Source: Falsiroseomonas oleicola | Lineage (GTDB): Bacteria; Pseudomonadota; Alphaproteobacteria; Acetobacterales; Acetobacteraceae | Length of the DNA stretch: 64,000 nt | Assembly (NCBI RefSeq): GCF_019029495.1 | Contig: NZ_JAERQM010000002.1 | Coordinates: 496,001 to 560,000, forward strand | Direction: 5' to 3' | In this document: in pieces, positions 16,864-26,041 of the stretch | Layout of the letters: each line of letters begins with the position of its first letter | Position numbering within the stretch: the first letter of the stretch is position 1 | Notes under the pieces: model-generated | The model's input: the letters and a program-made list of their open reading frames with translations, nothing else | Databases searched by the model: none | Told to the model about the DNA's origin: nothing | Translations under genes and position numbers: made by a program

Positions 16864-17925
16864 TCACCCCGGCCAGCCAGGCCGCAGATTGTCGATCCGC
16901 ACGCCGGCCTTGCCCTCCCCGGCCTCCAGCGCACCGATCCGGAACACCGTCTCCCCGGCCGCCTGAAGCTGGGCCTGCGCGGCCTCGGCATCGCCCTCCG
17001 CCACCACCAGCACCATGCCGAGCCCGCAATTGAAGACGCGCAGCATCTCCTCCGCCGCGACATTCCCGGTCCGCGCCAGCCAGCCGAAGACCGGCGGCAG
17101 GGTCCAGGCGCCGGCATCCAGCGCGGCGACCACACCCTCCGGCAGCACCCGCGGCAGGTTGCCCGGCAGGCCGCCGCCGGTGATATGGGCGGCCGCCTTC
17201 AGCAGCCCGGCCTTGTGCAGCGCCAGCACCGGCTTCACGTAGATCCGCGTCGGCACCAGCAGCGCCTCCGCCACCGTGCCGCCGCCGGCGAAGGGGGCGG
17301 GGGCGGACATGGTCAGGTTGGTGCCTTCCAGGATGCGCCGCACCAGCGAGAACCCGTTGGAATGCACCCCGGAACTGGCCAGCCCGAGCAGCACGTCGCC
17401 CGGGCCCACATCCGGCTTCGGCAGCAGCGCGTCCCGCTCCGCCGCGCCCACCGTGAAGCCGGCCAGGTCGTAGTCGCCGCCCTTGTAGAGCCCCGGCATC
17501 TCCGCCGTCTCGCCGCCCACCAAAGCGCAGCCGGCGATGCGGCAGCCTTCCGCGATGCCGCCCACCACCGCGGCGGCCTGCGCCACCTCCAGCTTGCCGG
17601 TCGCGAAGTAATCGAGGAAAAACAGCGGCTCCGCGCCCTGCACCACCAGGTCGTTGACGCACATCGCCACCAGGTCCTGGCCGACGAAGCCATGGATGCC
17701 GCTGTCGATCGCCAGCTTCAGCTTGGTCCCCACCCCATCGGTGGAGGAGACCAGCACCGGATCCTTGAACCCCGCCGCCTTCAGATCGAACAAGGCCCCG
17801 AAACCGCCGAGCCCGCCCATCGTTCCGCTACGGTCGGTGCTGCGCGCCAGGGGCTTGATGGCCTCCACCAGCGCGTCGCCGGCTTCGATATCCACCCCCG
17901 CGTCACGGTAGGTCAGGCTGGTCAT
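16864..17925 (-). CDS. purM: Phosphoribosylformylglycinamidine cyclo-ligase (AIR synthetase)
   Basis: Fifth step of purine synthesis: closes FGAM to AIR using ATP. The 353 residues are of normal length. It begins [20 protein letters not shown], with [52 protein letters not shown] and [13 protein letters not shown], then the C-terminal [12 protein letters not shown] and [11 protein letters not shown]. First gene of the purMN operon. The divergent DUF2066 gene shares its upstream region. Confidence 0.97.
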   Translation of the reverse strand: MTSLTYRDAGVDIEAGDALVEAIKPLARSTDRSGTMGGLGGFGALFDLKAAGFKDPVLVSSTDGVGTKLKLAIDSGIHGFVGQDLVAMCVNDLVVQGAEPLFFLDYFATGKLEVAQAAAVVGGIAEGCRIAGCALVGGETAEMPGLYKGGDYDLAGFTVGAAERDALLPKPDVGPGDVLLGLASSGVHSNGFSLVRRILEGTNLTMSAPAPFAGGGTVAEALLVPTRIYVKPVLALHKAGLLKAAAHITGGGLPGNLPRVLPEGVVAALDAGAWTLPPVFGWLARTGNVAAEEMLRVFNCGLGMVLVVAEGDAEAAQAQLQAAGETVFRIGALEAGEGKAGVRIDNLRPGWPG

Positions 17926-18054
17926 GGCGGCCCCCGATCGGGTATGCGGCTGAGAACGGAAAAGGATGGCGAGATGCTGGTCAGCAGGATGATGCCGGTC
18001 CGCCCGTGGCGGGGCCAGCGGCGCGGAAACAACCACGCGCGCGTGGCCTTCGCA

Positions 18055-18789
18055 ATGCGCGCCCTCGGCCTGCTGACCCTTCTGCTCATGGCGCCCATGG
18101 CCCAGGCGCAGGACAACCCGCTGGTGCAGCGCGGCGTGCCGGCCGAGGCAACGGCGGAGACGGCGGTGCTGGCGCGCGAACAGGCGCTGAACGCCGGCCA
18201 GCGTCTGGCCTATGAGCGGATGGCCGCGGCGCTGGGCATGAGCACCTCCGCCTCCGCCGCCCAGATCGATTCCATGGTCCGCTCCCTGATTATCGAATCG
18301 GAGCGGATTTCGGCCCGCACCTACACCGCCCGAATCACGGTGAACTTCAACCCGCAGCGCGTTGCCGCCGCCGGCGGCCGCCTGCCCGCCAACCCCGATG
18401 CGCCGCCCGGGGCGTCCACCGGCTCCTCCACCGAAACCTCCCCCGGCGGCGGGCCGGAGACGCCGGTCGCCGCGGCCGCCACCGGCCCGGCCGTCGCGAC
18501 GGTGGAGGCCCTGGCCAGCTATCGCGGCTTCGCCGAATGGGTGGAGATCACCCGCCGCCTGAGCGCCGCGGGTCCCGTGGCGCGGGTGGATGTGGTGAGC
18601 GTCGCCGGCGACCAGGCCCGCCTGCGCCTCGGCCTGCGCAGCCAGCCGGCGCAGGCGGCGATGGACCTGGCGGCGACCGGGCTGATGATGTCCCCGACGC
18701 TGATCGACCGGCGCATGGCCGCCCCCGGCCCGCCGCCTGCCCCAAGCGCCGGCGAGGGATGGCGCCTCAGCCTTGCAGGAACCCGCTGA
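18055..18789 (+). CDS. DUF2066 family secreted protein
   Basis: Exported protein of 244 residues and unknown function. The start at 18055 gives a good signal peptide ([19 protein letters not shown]). In-frame ATGs at 17944 and 17974 would extend it but would leave almost no room for the divergent purM promoter. The mature part has the family block [17 protein letters not shown] and an [16 protein letters not shown] strand, then a Pro/Gly/Thr-rich linker and an [18 protein letters not shown] domain. Location between purM and a CDP-alcohol transferase is, from memory, conserved in Rhodospirillales. Confidence 0.72.
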   Translation: MRALGLLTLLLMAPMAQAQDNPLVQRGVPAEATAETAVLAREQALNAGQRLAYERMAAALGMSTSASAAQIDSMVRSLIIESERISARTYTARITVNFNPQRVAAAGGRLPANPDAPPGASTGSSTETSPGGGPETPVAAAATGPAVATVEALASYRGFAEWVEITRRLSAAGPVARVDVVSVAGDQARLRLGLRSQPAQAAMDLAATGLMMSPTLIDRRMAAPGPPPAPSAGEGWRLSLAGTR

Positions 18790-19354
18790 CACGCCACCGC
18801 AGGCGAAGGTCCCCGATGCCGGGCTGTTCACGCTGCCCAATGCCATCACCTTCGCCCGGCTTTGCGCCGTTCCCGGCGCCATCTGGCTGATGCTGCAGCA
18901 TCGCCTGGACATCGCCTTCTGGGTCTTCGTCGCCGCCGGCATCTCGGATGGGCTGGATGGCTGGCTGGCGCGGGTGCGCAACAGCCGCTCCGCCCTCGGC
19001 GCGCTGATGGACCCGGTGGCGGACAAGGCGCTGCTGGTCTCGGTCTATGTCACGCTGGCGGTGCTCGGCGTGCTGCCGGACTGGCTGGCGATCCTGGTGG
19101 TGTTCCGCGATCTGCTGATCGTCGGCGGCGTGCTGGCATTGTATATGCTTGGGCAGCCCCCGCTGATCAAACCGCTCTGGATTTCCAAGCTGAACACCGT
19201 GCTTCAGATCGGCCTCGCGGCCCTCGCCTTGCTCCTGGCCGGCTACGGGCTGGGCGCCCGGGCGCTGCTCGATGCCGCCATCCTGCTGGTGGCCGGCACC
19301 ACCCTGGCCTCCGGCGCGGCCTATGTGGTGCAGGCGGCGCGGCGCGGCGGATGA
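18773..19354 (+). CDS. CDP-alcohol phosphatidyltransferase family protein
   Basis: Integral membrane enzyme of phospholipid synthesis (PgsA/Pls-like), exchanging CMP of CDP-diacylglycerol for an alcohol. The 193 residues contain the invariant DGLDGWLAR...G...D...D motif ([10 protein letters not shown], then [12 protein letters not shown]) and about five membrane spans. The start appears to be TTG at 18773, overlapping the previous gene by 17 bases, as no good ATG exists before the domain. It is ATGA-coupled to the following permease gene. Cardiolipin or phosphatidylglycerophosphate synthesis is possible; the alcohol is not determined. Confidence 0.87.
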   Translation: MQEPADTPPQAKVPDAGLFTLPNAITFARLCAVPGAIWLMLQHRLDIAFWVFVAAGISDGLDGWLARVRNSRSALGALMDPVADKALLVSVYVTLAVLGVLPDWLAILVVFRDLLIVGGVLALYMLGQPPLIKPLWISKLNTVLQIGLAALALLLAGYGLGARALLDAAILLVAGTTLASGAAYVVQAARRGG

Positions 19355-20544
19355 GCGGTTTTCGCCCCCCCGGCCTGCCGCCGGCCGTACCGATGCCGGC
19401 CGGCGACCTGCCAAAGCCGCGCCCCGGCCCGGCGCCGCTGCCGCCCCCGGTGCAGCCCGGCCGCGTCGCCACCCGGGCCGAACGCTGGACGCTGGTGATC
19501 GGCGGGCTGACGGCGCTGTTCTTCGCCATCTGGCTGTTCTCCGCCATCCTGACGCCTTTCGTCCTGGCCGGCTGCATCGCCTATTTCCTCGACCCACCCA
19601 CGACGCGGCTGGCCCGCATCGGCGTGCCGCGCTCCATTGCCGCCTTCCTGCTGGTGCTGGGTCTGACGGCGACGGCGCTGCTCGCCATGCTGCTGCTCTA
19701 TCCGCTGCTGGTGGCGCAGATCGGCGTGCTGGTGGTGCGCATGCCTGCCTATGTCACCGGCATCGGCCAGGCGGTGCGCCAGGCGCTGGAAGCGGCGCAG
19801 AACGCCTTTGGGCCGGAGGTGGTGGATTCGCAGCTGCGGGACCTGGTGATCGGCCAGGCCGGGCAGGTGGTGACCTTCCTCGGCACCGCCGTGGCGCGGC
19901 TGATCGGCGGCGGCGTTGCGCTGTTCAACGTCTTCACCCTGCTGGTGGTGACGCCGATCGTCGGCTTCTACCTGCTGCGCGACTGGCAGCGGGTGATGAC
20001 CCGCATCGACAGTTGGCTGCCGCGCAAATCCGCCCAGACGCTGCGGCAACTGGCCTTCGACACGGACCGCGTGCTGTCCGCCTGGCTGCGCGGCCAGCTT
20101 CTGTGCTGCGCCATCCTGGCCGCCTTCTACGCGGCGGGACTTTCGGCGGTGGGGCTGGAGCTGGGGCTGACCGTGGGGCTGATGGCGGGGCTGCTGTCCT
20201 TCATCCCCTATGTCGGGTCGATGACCGGCTTCGTCACCGCGGTGGTGCTGGCGATGGCGCAGTTCGGCACCTGGAACGAGGTGGGGCTGGTGGTCGCCGT
20301 CTTCGTCATCGGCCAGATCGTGGAGGGCTATGTGATCTACCCCCGGCTGCTGGGCGACCGGGTGGAGCTGCACGCCGTCTGGGTGATCTTTGCGCTGTTC
20401 GCCGGCGGCGTCGCCTTCGGCTTCCTCGGCGTGCTGCTGGCGGTGCCGATGGCCGCCGCCATCGGCGTGGTCGCCCGCTACTGGCTGCGGCGCTACCTGG
20501 AAAGCCCGCTGTATCTGGACCCGCCGCGAACGGGCAGCGGGTGA
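19351..20544 (+). CDS. AI-2E family transporter (PerM/TqsA-like permease)
   Basis: Inner-membrane protein of 397 residues with about eight spans. A Pro-rich cytoplasmic head (1-45) is followed by FFAIWLFSAILTPFVLAGCI, the typical LDPPTTRLARIGVPRSIAA segment, VVTPIVGFYLLRDW, and the C-terminal signature LLSFIPYVGSMTGFV and VEGYVIYPRLLGDRVELH. Family members export small signals or ions; the real substrate is unclear. The ATG at 19351 overlaps the upstream stop. Before hdaA there now lies an inserted toxin-antitoxin and EAL segment. Confidence 0.9.
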   Translation: MSGFRPPGLPPAVPMPAGDLPKPRPGPAPLPPPVQPGRVATRAERWTLVIGGLTALFFAIWLFSAILTPFVLAGCIAYFLDPPTTRLARIGVPRSIAAFLLVLGLTATALLAMLLLYPLLVAQIGVLVVRMPAYVTGIGQAVRQALEAAQNAFGPEVVDSQLRDLVIGQAGQVVTFLGTAVARLIGGGVALFNVFTLLVVTPIVGFYLLRDWQRVMTRIDSWLPRKSAQTLRQLAFDTDRVLSAWLRGQLLCCAILAAFYAAGLSAVGLELGLTVGLMAGLLSFIPYVGSMTGFVTAVVLAMAQFGTWNEVGLVVAVFVIGQIVEGYVIYPRLLGDRVELHAVWVIFALFAGGVAFGFLGVLLAVPMAAAIGVVARYWLRRYLESPLYLDPPRTGSG

Positions 20545-20583
20545 GGGGCGGGGCGCCCCCACCCTGGATATTCTCGACCCGGC

Positions 20584-20612
20584 TGCTCATTTGAGTGTAG
20601 GAATTGCTCAAA
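20584..20612 (+). promoter_or_regulatory. Candidate operator of the toxin-antitoxin module
   Basis: TGCTCA occurs at 20584-20589 and again at 20605-20610, 21 bases apart (two helical turns). TTTGAG (20590-20595) and CTCAAA (20607-20612) form an inverted repeat. The site ends in the antitoxin ribosome binding site (AAGGAG, 20611-20616), as expected for autorepression by an Xre-type antitoxin. Confidence 0.4.
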
Positions 20613-20624
20613 GGAGCTGAGCCG

Positions 20625-21071
20625 ATGTCCGCCACCGGTACGACCCGCCTCTACGGCACCCTCTACCGGGCCCCCGCCATGGAACGCATCCGCCTGATGA
20701 CGGATGGCGTGCGGGCCGCCGACGCCAAGCGCTGGCTGGAGATCGCCGAGCTTGGGCGCAGCAGCACCCTCAAGGCGCTGGACCTGCCCGTCGCCACCTT
20801 CAACCGGAAGGTCAAGGCGAATGCACGGCTGTCGCCGGCGGAAAGCGAAAGGGTCATCGGCTTCGCACGGCTGGTGGGCCAGGTGGAGGCGCTGTTGGAG
20901 GAGGCCGGCGCTCCGGCCGATTTCGACGCCCGGGCCTGGCTGGCGCGCTGGCTGACCGAGCCCCTGCCGGCGCTGGGCCAGGCCCGGCCGATCGACTTCA
21001 TGAACACCATGGAGGGTCAGGCCCTGGTGTCCCAGAAACTCGCGCAGATCGGTGGCGGCGCCTACGCGTGA
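20625..21071 (+). CDS. Xre/MbcA/ParS-type antitoxin (DUF2384)
   Basis: Antitoxin of 148 residues for the RES toxin that follows. The ATG at 20625 sits 8 bases after AAGGAG. The N-terminal half holds a helix-turn-helix-like stretch (ELGRSSTLKALDLPVATFNRK), and the C-terminal half shows the DUF2384 pattern LSPAESERVIGFARL, FDARAWLARWL and an ALGQARPIDFMNTMEGQ segment. It probably binds its own promoter and occludes the toxin active site through the C-terminus. Overlap with the toxin gene (GTGA) keeps expression coupled. Confidence 0.9.
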   Translation: MSATGTTRLYGTLYRAPAMERIRLMTDGVRAADAKRWLEIAELGRSSTLKALDLPVATFNRKVKANARLSPAESERVIGFARLVGQVEALLEEAGAPADFDARAWLARWLTEPLPALGQARPIDFMNTMEGQALVSQKLAQIGGGAYA

Positions 21072-21547
21072 CCCGGTTGGTATGGCGGATCGCCGCCGAC
21101 ACGGCGCGCTACCCGGCGGAGGATCTGGCCGGCACCGGAGCCAGGCTGACGGGCGGGCGCTGGAACGCGCCGGACCACGCGGTGGTCTACGCCTCCACCA
21201 CGCGGGCGCTGGCCTGCCTGGAAACCGTGGTGCATCTGAATGCCGGCGGCCTGCCGCTGAACCGCTATCTGGTCGAGATCACCATCCCCGATCCGGTCTG
21301 GGCCGCCGCGCAACGCGAGACCCAGCACAGCCTGCCGGTCGGCTGGGATGCCGAGCCGGCCAGCCTGACCAGCACCGGCTTCGGCACCGACTGGCTGCGC
21401 GGCGCTGGCAGCGCCCTGCTGGTGCTGCCCTCGGTGATCGTGCCGGAGGAGTTCAACGTGCTGCTGAATCCGGACCATCCGGATGCGGCTGGGGTGACCT
21501 GCCGCAAGCTGCGCAAATGGCTTTATGATCCGCGGCTGCGGCGGTGA
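21068..21547 (+). CDS. RES-domain toxin (NAD+-degrading)
   Basis: Toxin of 159 residues with the RES fold, named for conserved Arg, Glu and Ser residues. Studied members phosphorolyse or hydrolyse NAD+ and arrest growth. Visible motifs are WRIAADTARYPAEDLAGTG, GGRWNAPDHAVVYAS (Arg and Tyr/Ser region) and ALACLETVVHL (Glu), all intact. The GTG start at 21068 overlaps the antitoxin stop. A C-terminal NVLLNPDHPDA block is typical of the family. Confidence 0.92.
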   Translation: MTRLVWRIAADTARYPAEDLAGTGARLTGGRWNAPDHAVVYASTTRALACLETVVHLNAGGLPLNRYLVEITIPDPVWAAAQRETQHSLPVGWDAEPASLTSTGFGTDWLRGAGSALLVLPSVIVPEEFNVLLNPDHPDAAGVTCRKLRKWLYDPRLRR

Positions 21548-21560
21548 GGGCGCTCCGCCA

Positions 21561-22781
21561 TCACCCCCGCAACTCCGCCGGCAGCCCCACCAGCCCGTTC
21601 GCCGTCGCCAGGTCGCCCGGCTTGCCCAGCAGGTAGCCCTGGCCCTTGGCCACGCCCAGCGCCTCCAGCGTCGAGAATTCCGCCTCCGTCTCGATCCCCT
21701 CCGCCACGATCTGGCAGCCGGTCTCCCGCGCGAAGTGGCACAGCGCGGCGGCCAGGGCGCGCTTGGCCGGGTCGCGGTCCACGTCGCGGGTCAGGCCCAT
21801 GTCCAGCTTGATGATGTCCGGGCGAAGCTGAAGGATGTGCCGCAGGCTGGAATAGCCGGCCCCCGCATCGTCGATCGCCAGCCTTATGCCTTCCTTGCGC
21901 AGCGGCGCCAGCGCGACGCGCAGCGCCGCGTAATCCTCCACCTTCTCGTGCTCCGTCACCTCCAGCACCAGCCGGTCCAGCGGCAGGCCGGCGAAGACCG
22001 AGGCCAGCTTGCCGGCGAGAATGACGCGGGGGGAGGCATTGACCGAGACGAAGGTGGGGTAGGGCAGGCGGATCACCGCCCGCGCCGCCTGGCGCAGCAC
22101 GGCGCTTTCCAGCTCCACCCCCAGGCCCACCGCATGTGCCGCGTCGAACCAGATATCGGGGCTGCGATAGGGTTCCGCCGTGAAGCGGGTCAGCGCCTCG
22201 AAGCCCACCACCTGGAAGGGCTGGATCGCCAGGATCGGCTGGAAGCGGAAGGCGAACATGCCGTCCCGGATCACCTCCCGCACCTCGGCGAGCCGTGTCG
22301 CGCGGGTTTCCTCCTCCGCCACCTCCCGCGCGATCTCATGCGCCGCAAGTTCGGCGAAGACGCGCATCACCGCCAGGTCGCGGGCGTTCAGGGTCGGGTT
22401 GGCGCGCGGGCTGAGGCAGCAGAACATGCCATAGGGCGTGCCATCCGGCAGGCGGATCGGCACGCTCATATGCGACCCGATCGGCAACGCCGCGGTGATC
22501 GGCAAGCTGGCGGCGAGGCTTTCGCGCGAGGTGTCCGGAATGAGCTCCGGCAGCGTGCCGGCCAGGATGTGGCGGCAATAGACCTCCTCGAGCGACCGCG
22601 TATCGCCCGGCTTGATCAGCGCCTCCAGCCCCGGCGCATCCACCTCCCGGTACAGCGACATGCCATCCACGAATTTCGAGACATAGGCCACCTCCATCCC
22701 GAGGTGCCGCCGAACCGAAGCCAGGCCACGCTGGATGGTGCTGGCGCCGGTATTGGGCTGGGTCATCAGGCCGTCGAACAT
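21561..22781 (-). CDS. GAF-EAL cyclic-di-GMP phosphodiesterase
   Basis: Cytoplasmic signalling enzyme of 406 residues. The N-terminal GAF-like sensor covers about 15-155 (note IGSHMSVPIRLPDGTPYGMFCC). The EAL domain covers about 165-400. Catalytic residues look intact: FEAL (194-197), VSVNAS, LEVTEHE, IDDAGAGYSSL, IIKLDM, VAEGIETEAE and GQGYLLGKP. It should hydrolyse c-di-GMP, gated by a ligand or partner on the GAF domain. It has no membrane span. It is convergent with the RES toxin, 13 bases from stop to stop, and lies within a conserved housekeeping gene order, so it is probably an inserted gene. Confidence 0.92.
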   Translation of the reverse strand: MFDGLMTQPNTGASTIQRGLASVRRHLGMEVAYVSKFVDGMSLYREVDAPGLEALIKPGDTRSLEEVYCRHILAGTLPELIPDTSRESLAASLPITAALPIGSHMSVPIRLPDGTPYGMFCCLSPRANPTLNARDLAVMRVFAELAAHEIAREVAEEETRATRLAEVREVIRDGMFAFRFQPILAIQPFQVVGFEALTRFTAEPYRSPDIWFDAAHAVGLGVELESAVLRQAARAVIRLPYPTFVSVNASPRVILAGKLASVFAGLPLDRLVLEVTEHEKVEDYAALRVALAPLRKEGIRLAIDDAGAGYSSLRHILQLRPDIIKLDMGLTRDVDRDPAKRALAAALCHFARETGCQIVAEGIETEAEFSTLEALGVAKGQGYLLGKPGDLATANGLVGLPAELRG

Positions 22782-23019
22782 GCCGCGTCATCTCCGCCTG
22801 CGAAGCAGGTGTTTGAAGGGCCTGCGGGGCAGGCCGATGCAAAGGGGTGCGGCATCTTGCGGCGATCCGGCGGGGCCGGGGGTTCCATTTGAAGGAGGCC
22901 CTGTGAAGGAGAGGTTGACGCCCAGGCCAAAGAGTGATCGCGATTTCGTGAGCGGGCGGCCTGAAAATGCGCATCGCCCTTCGCATCGCGGCCGCCGATG
23001 GCCTATCTGCACCTCACCC

Positions 23020-23721
23020 ATGATTCAGCTTCCCTTGCCGCTGCCGTCGCAGGACTCCGCCGATGCCGCGGATCTGATCCCCGACGCCTCCAATGCCGAG
23101 GCGCTGGCCTGGCTGGAGACGCCGGAGGCCTGGCCGCTGCGCCGCCTGGCGCTGCACGGGCCGGAAGGGGTGGGCAAGACCCATATGCTGCGGGCCGCCG
23201 CCGCCGGCCGGGGCTGGCGCTTCCTCGACGGGCGGGCGCTGAACCTCGACCTGGCCCTGGCCGATGTGCCCGGCACGGCGCTGGATGCGGCGGAGGCGGC
23301 GCCGGAGGCGGCGCTGTTCCATCTGGTGAACCATGCGGCGGAAGCCGGCAGCCCGCTGCTGCTCGCCGCCCGCGCGCCGCCCGCCCGCTGGCCGACACGC
23401 CTGCCCGACCTCGCCAGCCGGCTGCGCGCCACCCAGGCGGTGGCGATCCAGCCGCCGTCGGAGGCGCTGCTGGCGGCCCTGCTGGCCAAGCAACTGGCGG
23501 ACCGGCAATTGCGGGTGGAGCCGGGGGTGCAGGCCTTCCTGCTCGCCCGCCTGCCGCGTAGCGCGGCGGCGCTGGCGCAGGCGGTGGCGCGGCTGGATGC
23601 GGCGGCGCTGGCCGGCGGGGCGGCGATCACCCGGCCGCTGGCGCGCCAGGTTCTGGCGCTGGATGACCGTTCCGAGACGATATCTCAAAGCGCCTCCCCG
23701 AACGACCCGGGGCTGGGCTAG
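23020..23721 (+). CDS. hdaA: DnaA regulatory inactivator HdaA (AAA+ family)
   Basis: DnaA-homologous protein of 233 residues that works with the sliding clamp to stimulate ATP hydrolysis by DnaA after initiation. The N-terminus MIQLPLPLP provides a QLPLPL clamp-binding motif. The Walker A loop is GPEGVGKTHML (about residues 48-58), and a sensor-like lid domain follows (LARLPRSAAALAQAVARLD). There is no DNA-binding domain IV, distinguishing it from DnaA. It stands 9 bases before ppk, as in related genomes. Confidence 0.88.
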   Translation: MIQLPLPLPSQDSADAADLIPDASNAEALAWLETPEAWPLRRLALHGPEGVGKTHMLRAAAAGRGWRFLDGRALNLDLALADVPGTALDAAEAAPEAALFHLVNHAAEAGSPLLLAARAPPARWPTRLPDLASRLRATQAVAIQPPSEALLAALLAKQLADRQLRVEPGVQAFLLARLPRSAAALAQAVARLDAAALAGGAAITRPLARQVLALDDRSETISQSASPNDPGLG

Positions 23722-23730
23722 TCTCAGCCC

Positions 23731-25965
23731 ATGGACACGCTTCCCACCCCTGCGCCTGCCTCCGCCCCGACGAGCACCCCGAAGCCCGGGGCGCCCACCG
23801 GCGTCGTGCGGCCCCCGGCCATCGCCGCCGACAGCCCGGCGCGCTTCATCAACCGGGAGCTGTCCTGGCTCGCCTTCAACACCCGGGTGCTGGAGGAGGC
23901 GGCCAATCCGCGCCATCCGCTGCTGGAGCGGCTGCGCTTCGTCGCCATCTCCGCCTCCAACCTCGACGAGTTTTATTCCGTGCGCGTCGCCGGGCTGATC
24001 GGCCAGGACCGCGCGGGCATTTCCACCCCGTCCCCCGATGGCCTGACCCCGGCGCAGCAGCTCGCCGCCGTGAACGCCGCCGCCCAGGCGCTGATCGAGG
24101 GCCAGCAATCCGCCTGGCACGAATTGCGCGGCCTGCTGGCCAATGCCGGCGTCACCGTCTGCAAGCCCGGCGAGTTGTCGGAGGCCGATCGCGCCTGGCT
24201 CGAAGGCTGGTTCATGGACCGCGTCTTCGCGGTGCTGACGCCGCTGGCCGTCGACCCCGCGCATCCCTTCCCCTTCATCGCCAACCTGGCGCTCTGCATG
24301 GTCCTGAAGCTGGTGCGGGAGGAGGATGGCGGCACCATGCGCGCGCTGCTGCCGCTGCCGCCGCAGATCGAGCGCTTCATCCGCCTGCCCGCCGGCATCG
24401 CCCCGCCGGGCGAGCGCGCCCCGATCCGCTTCGTGATGCTGGAGGACCTGATCGTCCTGTTCCTGCATCGCCTGTTCCCCGGCTTCATCGCCGCCGAGCA
24501 CGGCCTGTTCCGCCTGATCCGCGACACCGATGTGGAATTCGAGGAGGAGGCGGAGGATCTCGTCCGCTCCTACGAAACCGCGCTGAAGCGCCGCCGCCGT
24601 GGCCAGGCCATCATGCTCTCGGTCGACAGCCGCATGGCCCCCGACATGGTGCATCTGGTGGCGGAGGAGCTGGATTCGGACCGCGCGGGCGTGGTGAAGC
24701 TGGACGGGCTGATCGGCATCGCCGACATCAAGCAGCTGATCGTGGACGACCGCCCCGACCTGCTGTTCACCCCCTACACCCCGCGCTTCCCCGAACGCAT
24801 CCTGGACTTCGGCGGCGACTGTTTCGCGGCCATCGCCGCCAAGGACATCGTCGTCCACCACCCGTACGAATCCTTCGACGTGGTGGTGCAGTTCCTGCGC
24901 CAGGCGGCGCGCGACCCGAACGTCGTCGCCATCAAGCAGACCCTGTACCGCACCAGCCGCGACAGCCCGATCGCCCGCGCCCTGATCGAGGCCGCCGAGG
25001 CCGGCAAATCCGTCACCGGCATCGTCGAGATCAAGGCCCGCTTCGACGAGGAGCGGAACATCGCTTTGGCCCGCGAGCTGGAAGCCGCCGGCGTGCAGGT
25101 CGTCTTCGGCTTCGTGGAACTCAAGACCCACGCCAAGGTGTCCCTGGTGGTCCGCCGCGAACGCGAGATCCTGCGCAGCTACGCCCATTTCGGCACCGGC
25201 AACTACCACCCGATCACCGCGCGCATCTACACCGACCTGTCCTTCTTCACCGCCGACCCGGCCCTGACCCGCGACGCCGCGAAACTGTTCAACTACATGA
25301 CCGGCTATGCGCGGCCGGAGACGATGGAAGGCCTCGCCTTCGCCCCGCTCACCATCCGCCCCTCCCTGCTCGGCCTGATCGAGCGCGAGATCGCCTTCGC
25401 CCGCGAAGGCAAGCCCGCCGGCATCTGGCTGAAGATGAACTCCCTGGTCGATGAGCAGGTCATCGACGCCCTGTATCGCGCCAGCCAGGCCGGGGTGCGC
25501 GTGGAATGCGTCGTCCGCGGCATCTGCTGCCTGCGCCCCGGCGTGCCCGGCCTGTCAGAGCATATCCGGGTCAAGTCCATCGTCGGCCGCTTCCTGGAAC
25601 ACAGCCGCATCTATGTCTTCGGCAATGGCCACCGCCTGCCGTCCCGCCGCGCCCGCGTCTTCATCAGCAGCGCCGACATGATGGCCCGCAACATGGATTG
25701 GCGGGTGGAGACGATGGTCCCGATCGAGAACCCCACCGTGCACACCCAGATCCTCGACCAGGTGATGGCGGTGAATTTGCAGGACACGATGCAGTCCTGG
25801 CAGTTGCGCGCCGATGGCACCTATCGCCGCATGGCGCCCGGGGCGAAGCCGGTCTCGGCGCATGAATACTTCATGACCAACCCCTCCCTCTCCGGCCGCG
25901 GCAGCGCCCTGCAACGCCCGGCCACCGCCACCCGCCGTCGTCAGGACCGCGTGTTGCAGGACTGA
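23731..25965 (+). CDS. ppk: Polyphosphate kinase 1
   Basis: Reversible synthesis of polyphosphate from ATP. The 744 residues are full length. It starts with a Pro/Ala-rich leader, then [19 protein letters not shown] (N domain), [13 protein letters not shown], the middle domain, and the phosphohistidine region [10 protein letters not shown] with His486. Later [18 protein letters not shown] belongs to the second phospholipase-D-like half. It is probably co-transcribed with hdaA and with ppx, which begins 77 bases downstream. Confidence 0.97.
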   Translation: MDTLPTPAPASAPTSTPKPGAPTGVVRPPAIAADSPARFINRELSWLAFNTRVLEEAANPRHPLLERLRFVAISASNLDEFYSVRVAGLIGQDRAGISTPSPDGLTPAQQLAAVNAAAQALIEGQQSAWHELRGLLANAGVTVCKPGELSEADRAWLEGWFMDRVFAVLTPLAVDPAHPFPFIANLALCMVLKLVREEDGGTMRALLPLPPQIERFIRLPAGIAPPGERAPIRFVMLEDLIVLFLHRLFPGFIAAEHGLFRLIRDTDVEFEEEAEDLVRSYETALKRRRRGQAIMLSVDSRMAPDMVHLVAEELDSDRAGVVKLDGLIGIADIKQLIVDDRPDLLFTPYTPRFPERILDFGGDCFAAIAAKDIVVHHPYESFDVVVQFLRQAARDPNVVAIKQTLYRTSRDSPIARALIEAAEAGKSVTGIVEIKARFDEERNIALARELEAAGVQVVFGFVELKTHAKVSLVVRREREILRSYAHFGTGNYHPITARIYTDLSFFTADPALTRDAAKLFNYMTGYARPETMEGLAFAPLTIRPSLLGLIEREIAFAREGKPAGIWLKMNSLVDEQVIDALYRASQAGVRVECVVRGICCLRPGVPGLSEHIRVKSIVGRFLEHSRIYVFGNGHRLPSRRARVFISSADMMARNMDWRVETMVPIENPTVHTQILDQVMAVNLQDTMQSWQLRADGTYRRMAPGAKPVSAHEYFMTNPSLSGRGSALQRPATATRRRQDRVLQD

Positions 25966-26041
25966 AGTGGTCTCCAGCCGTTGACGCGCCCGCTGCTTTT
26001 CGTCACGCAGCGGCCATCCTGTCTGGACATTGCACCGCACC

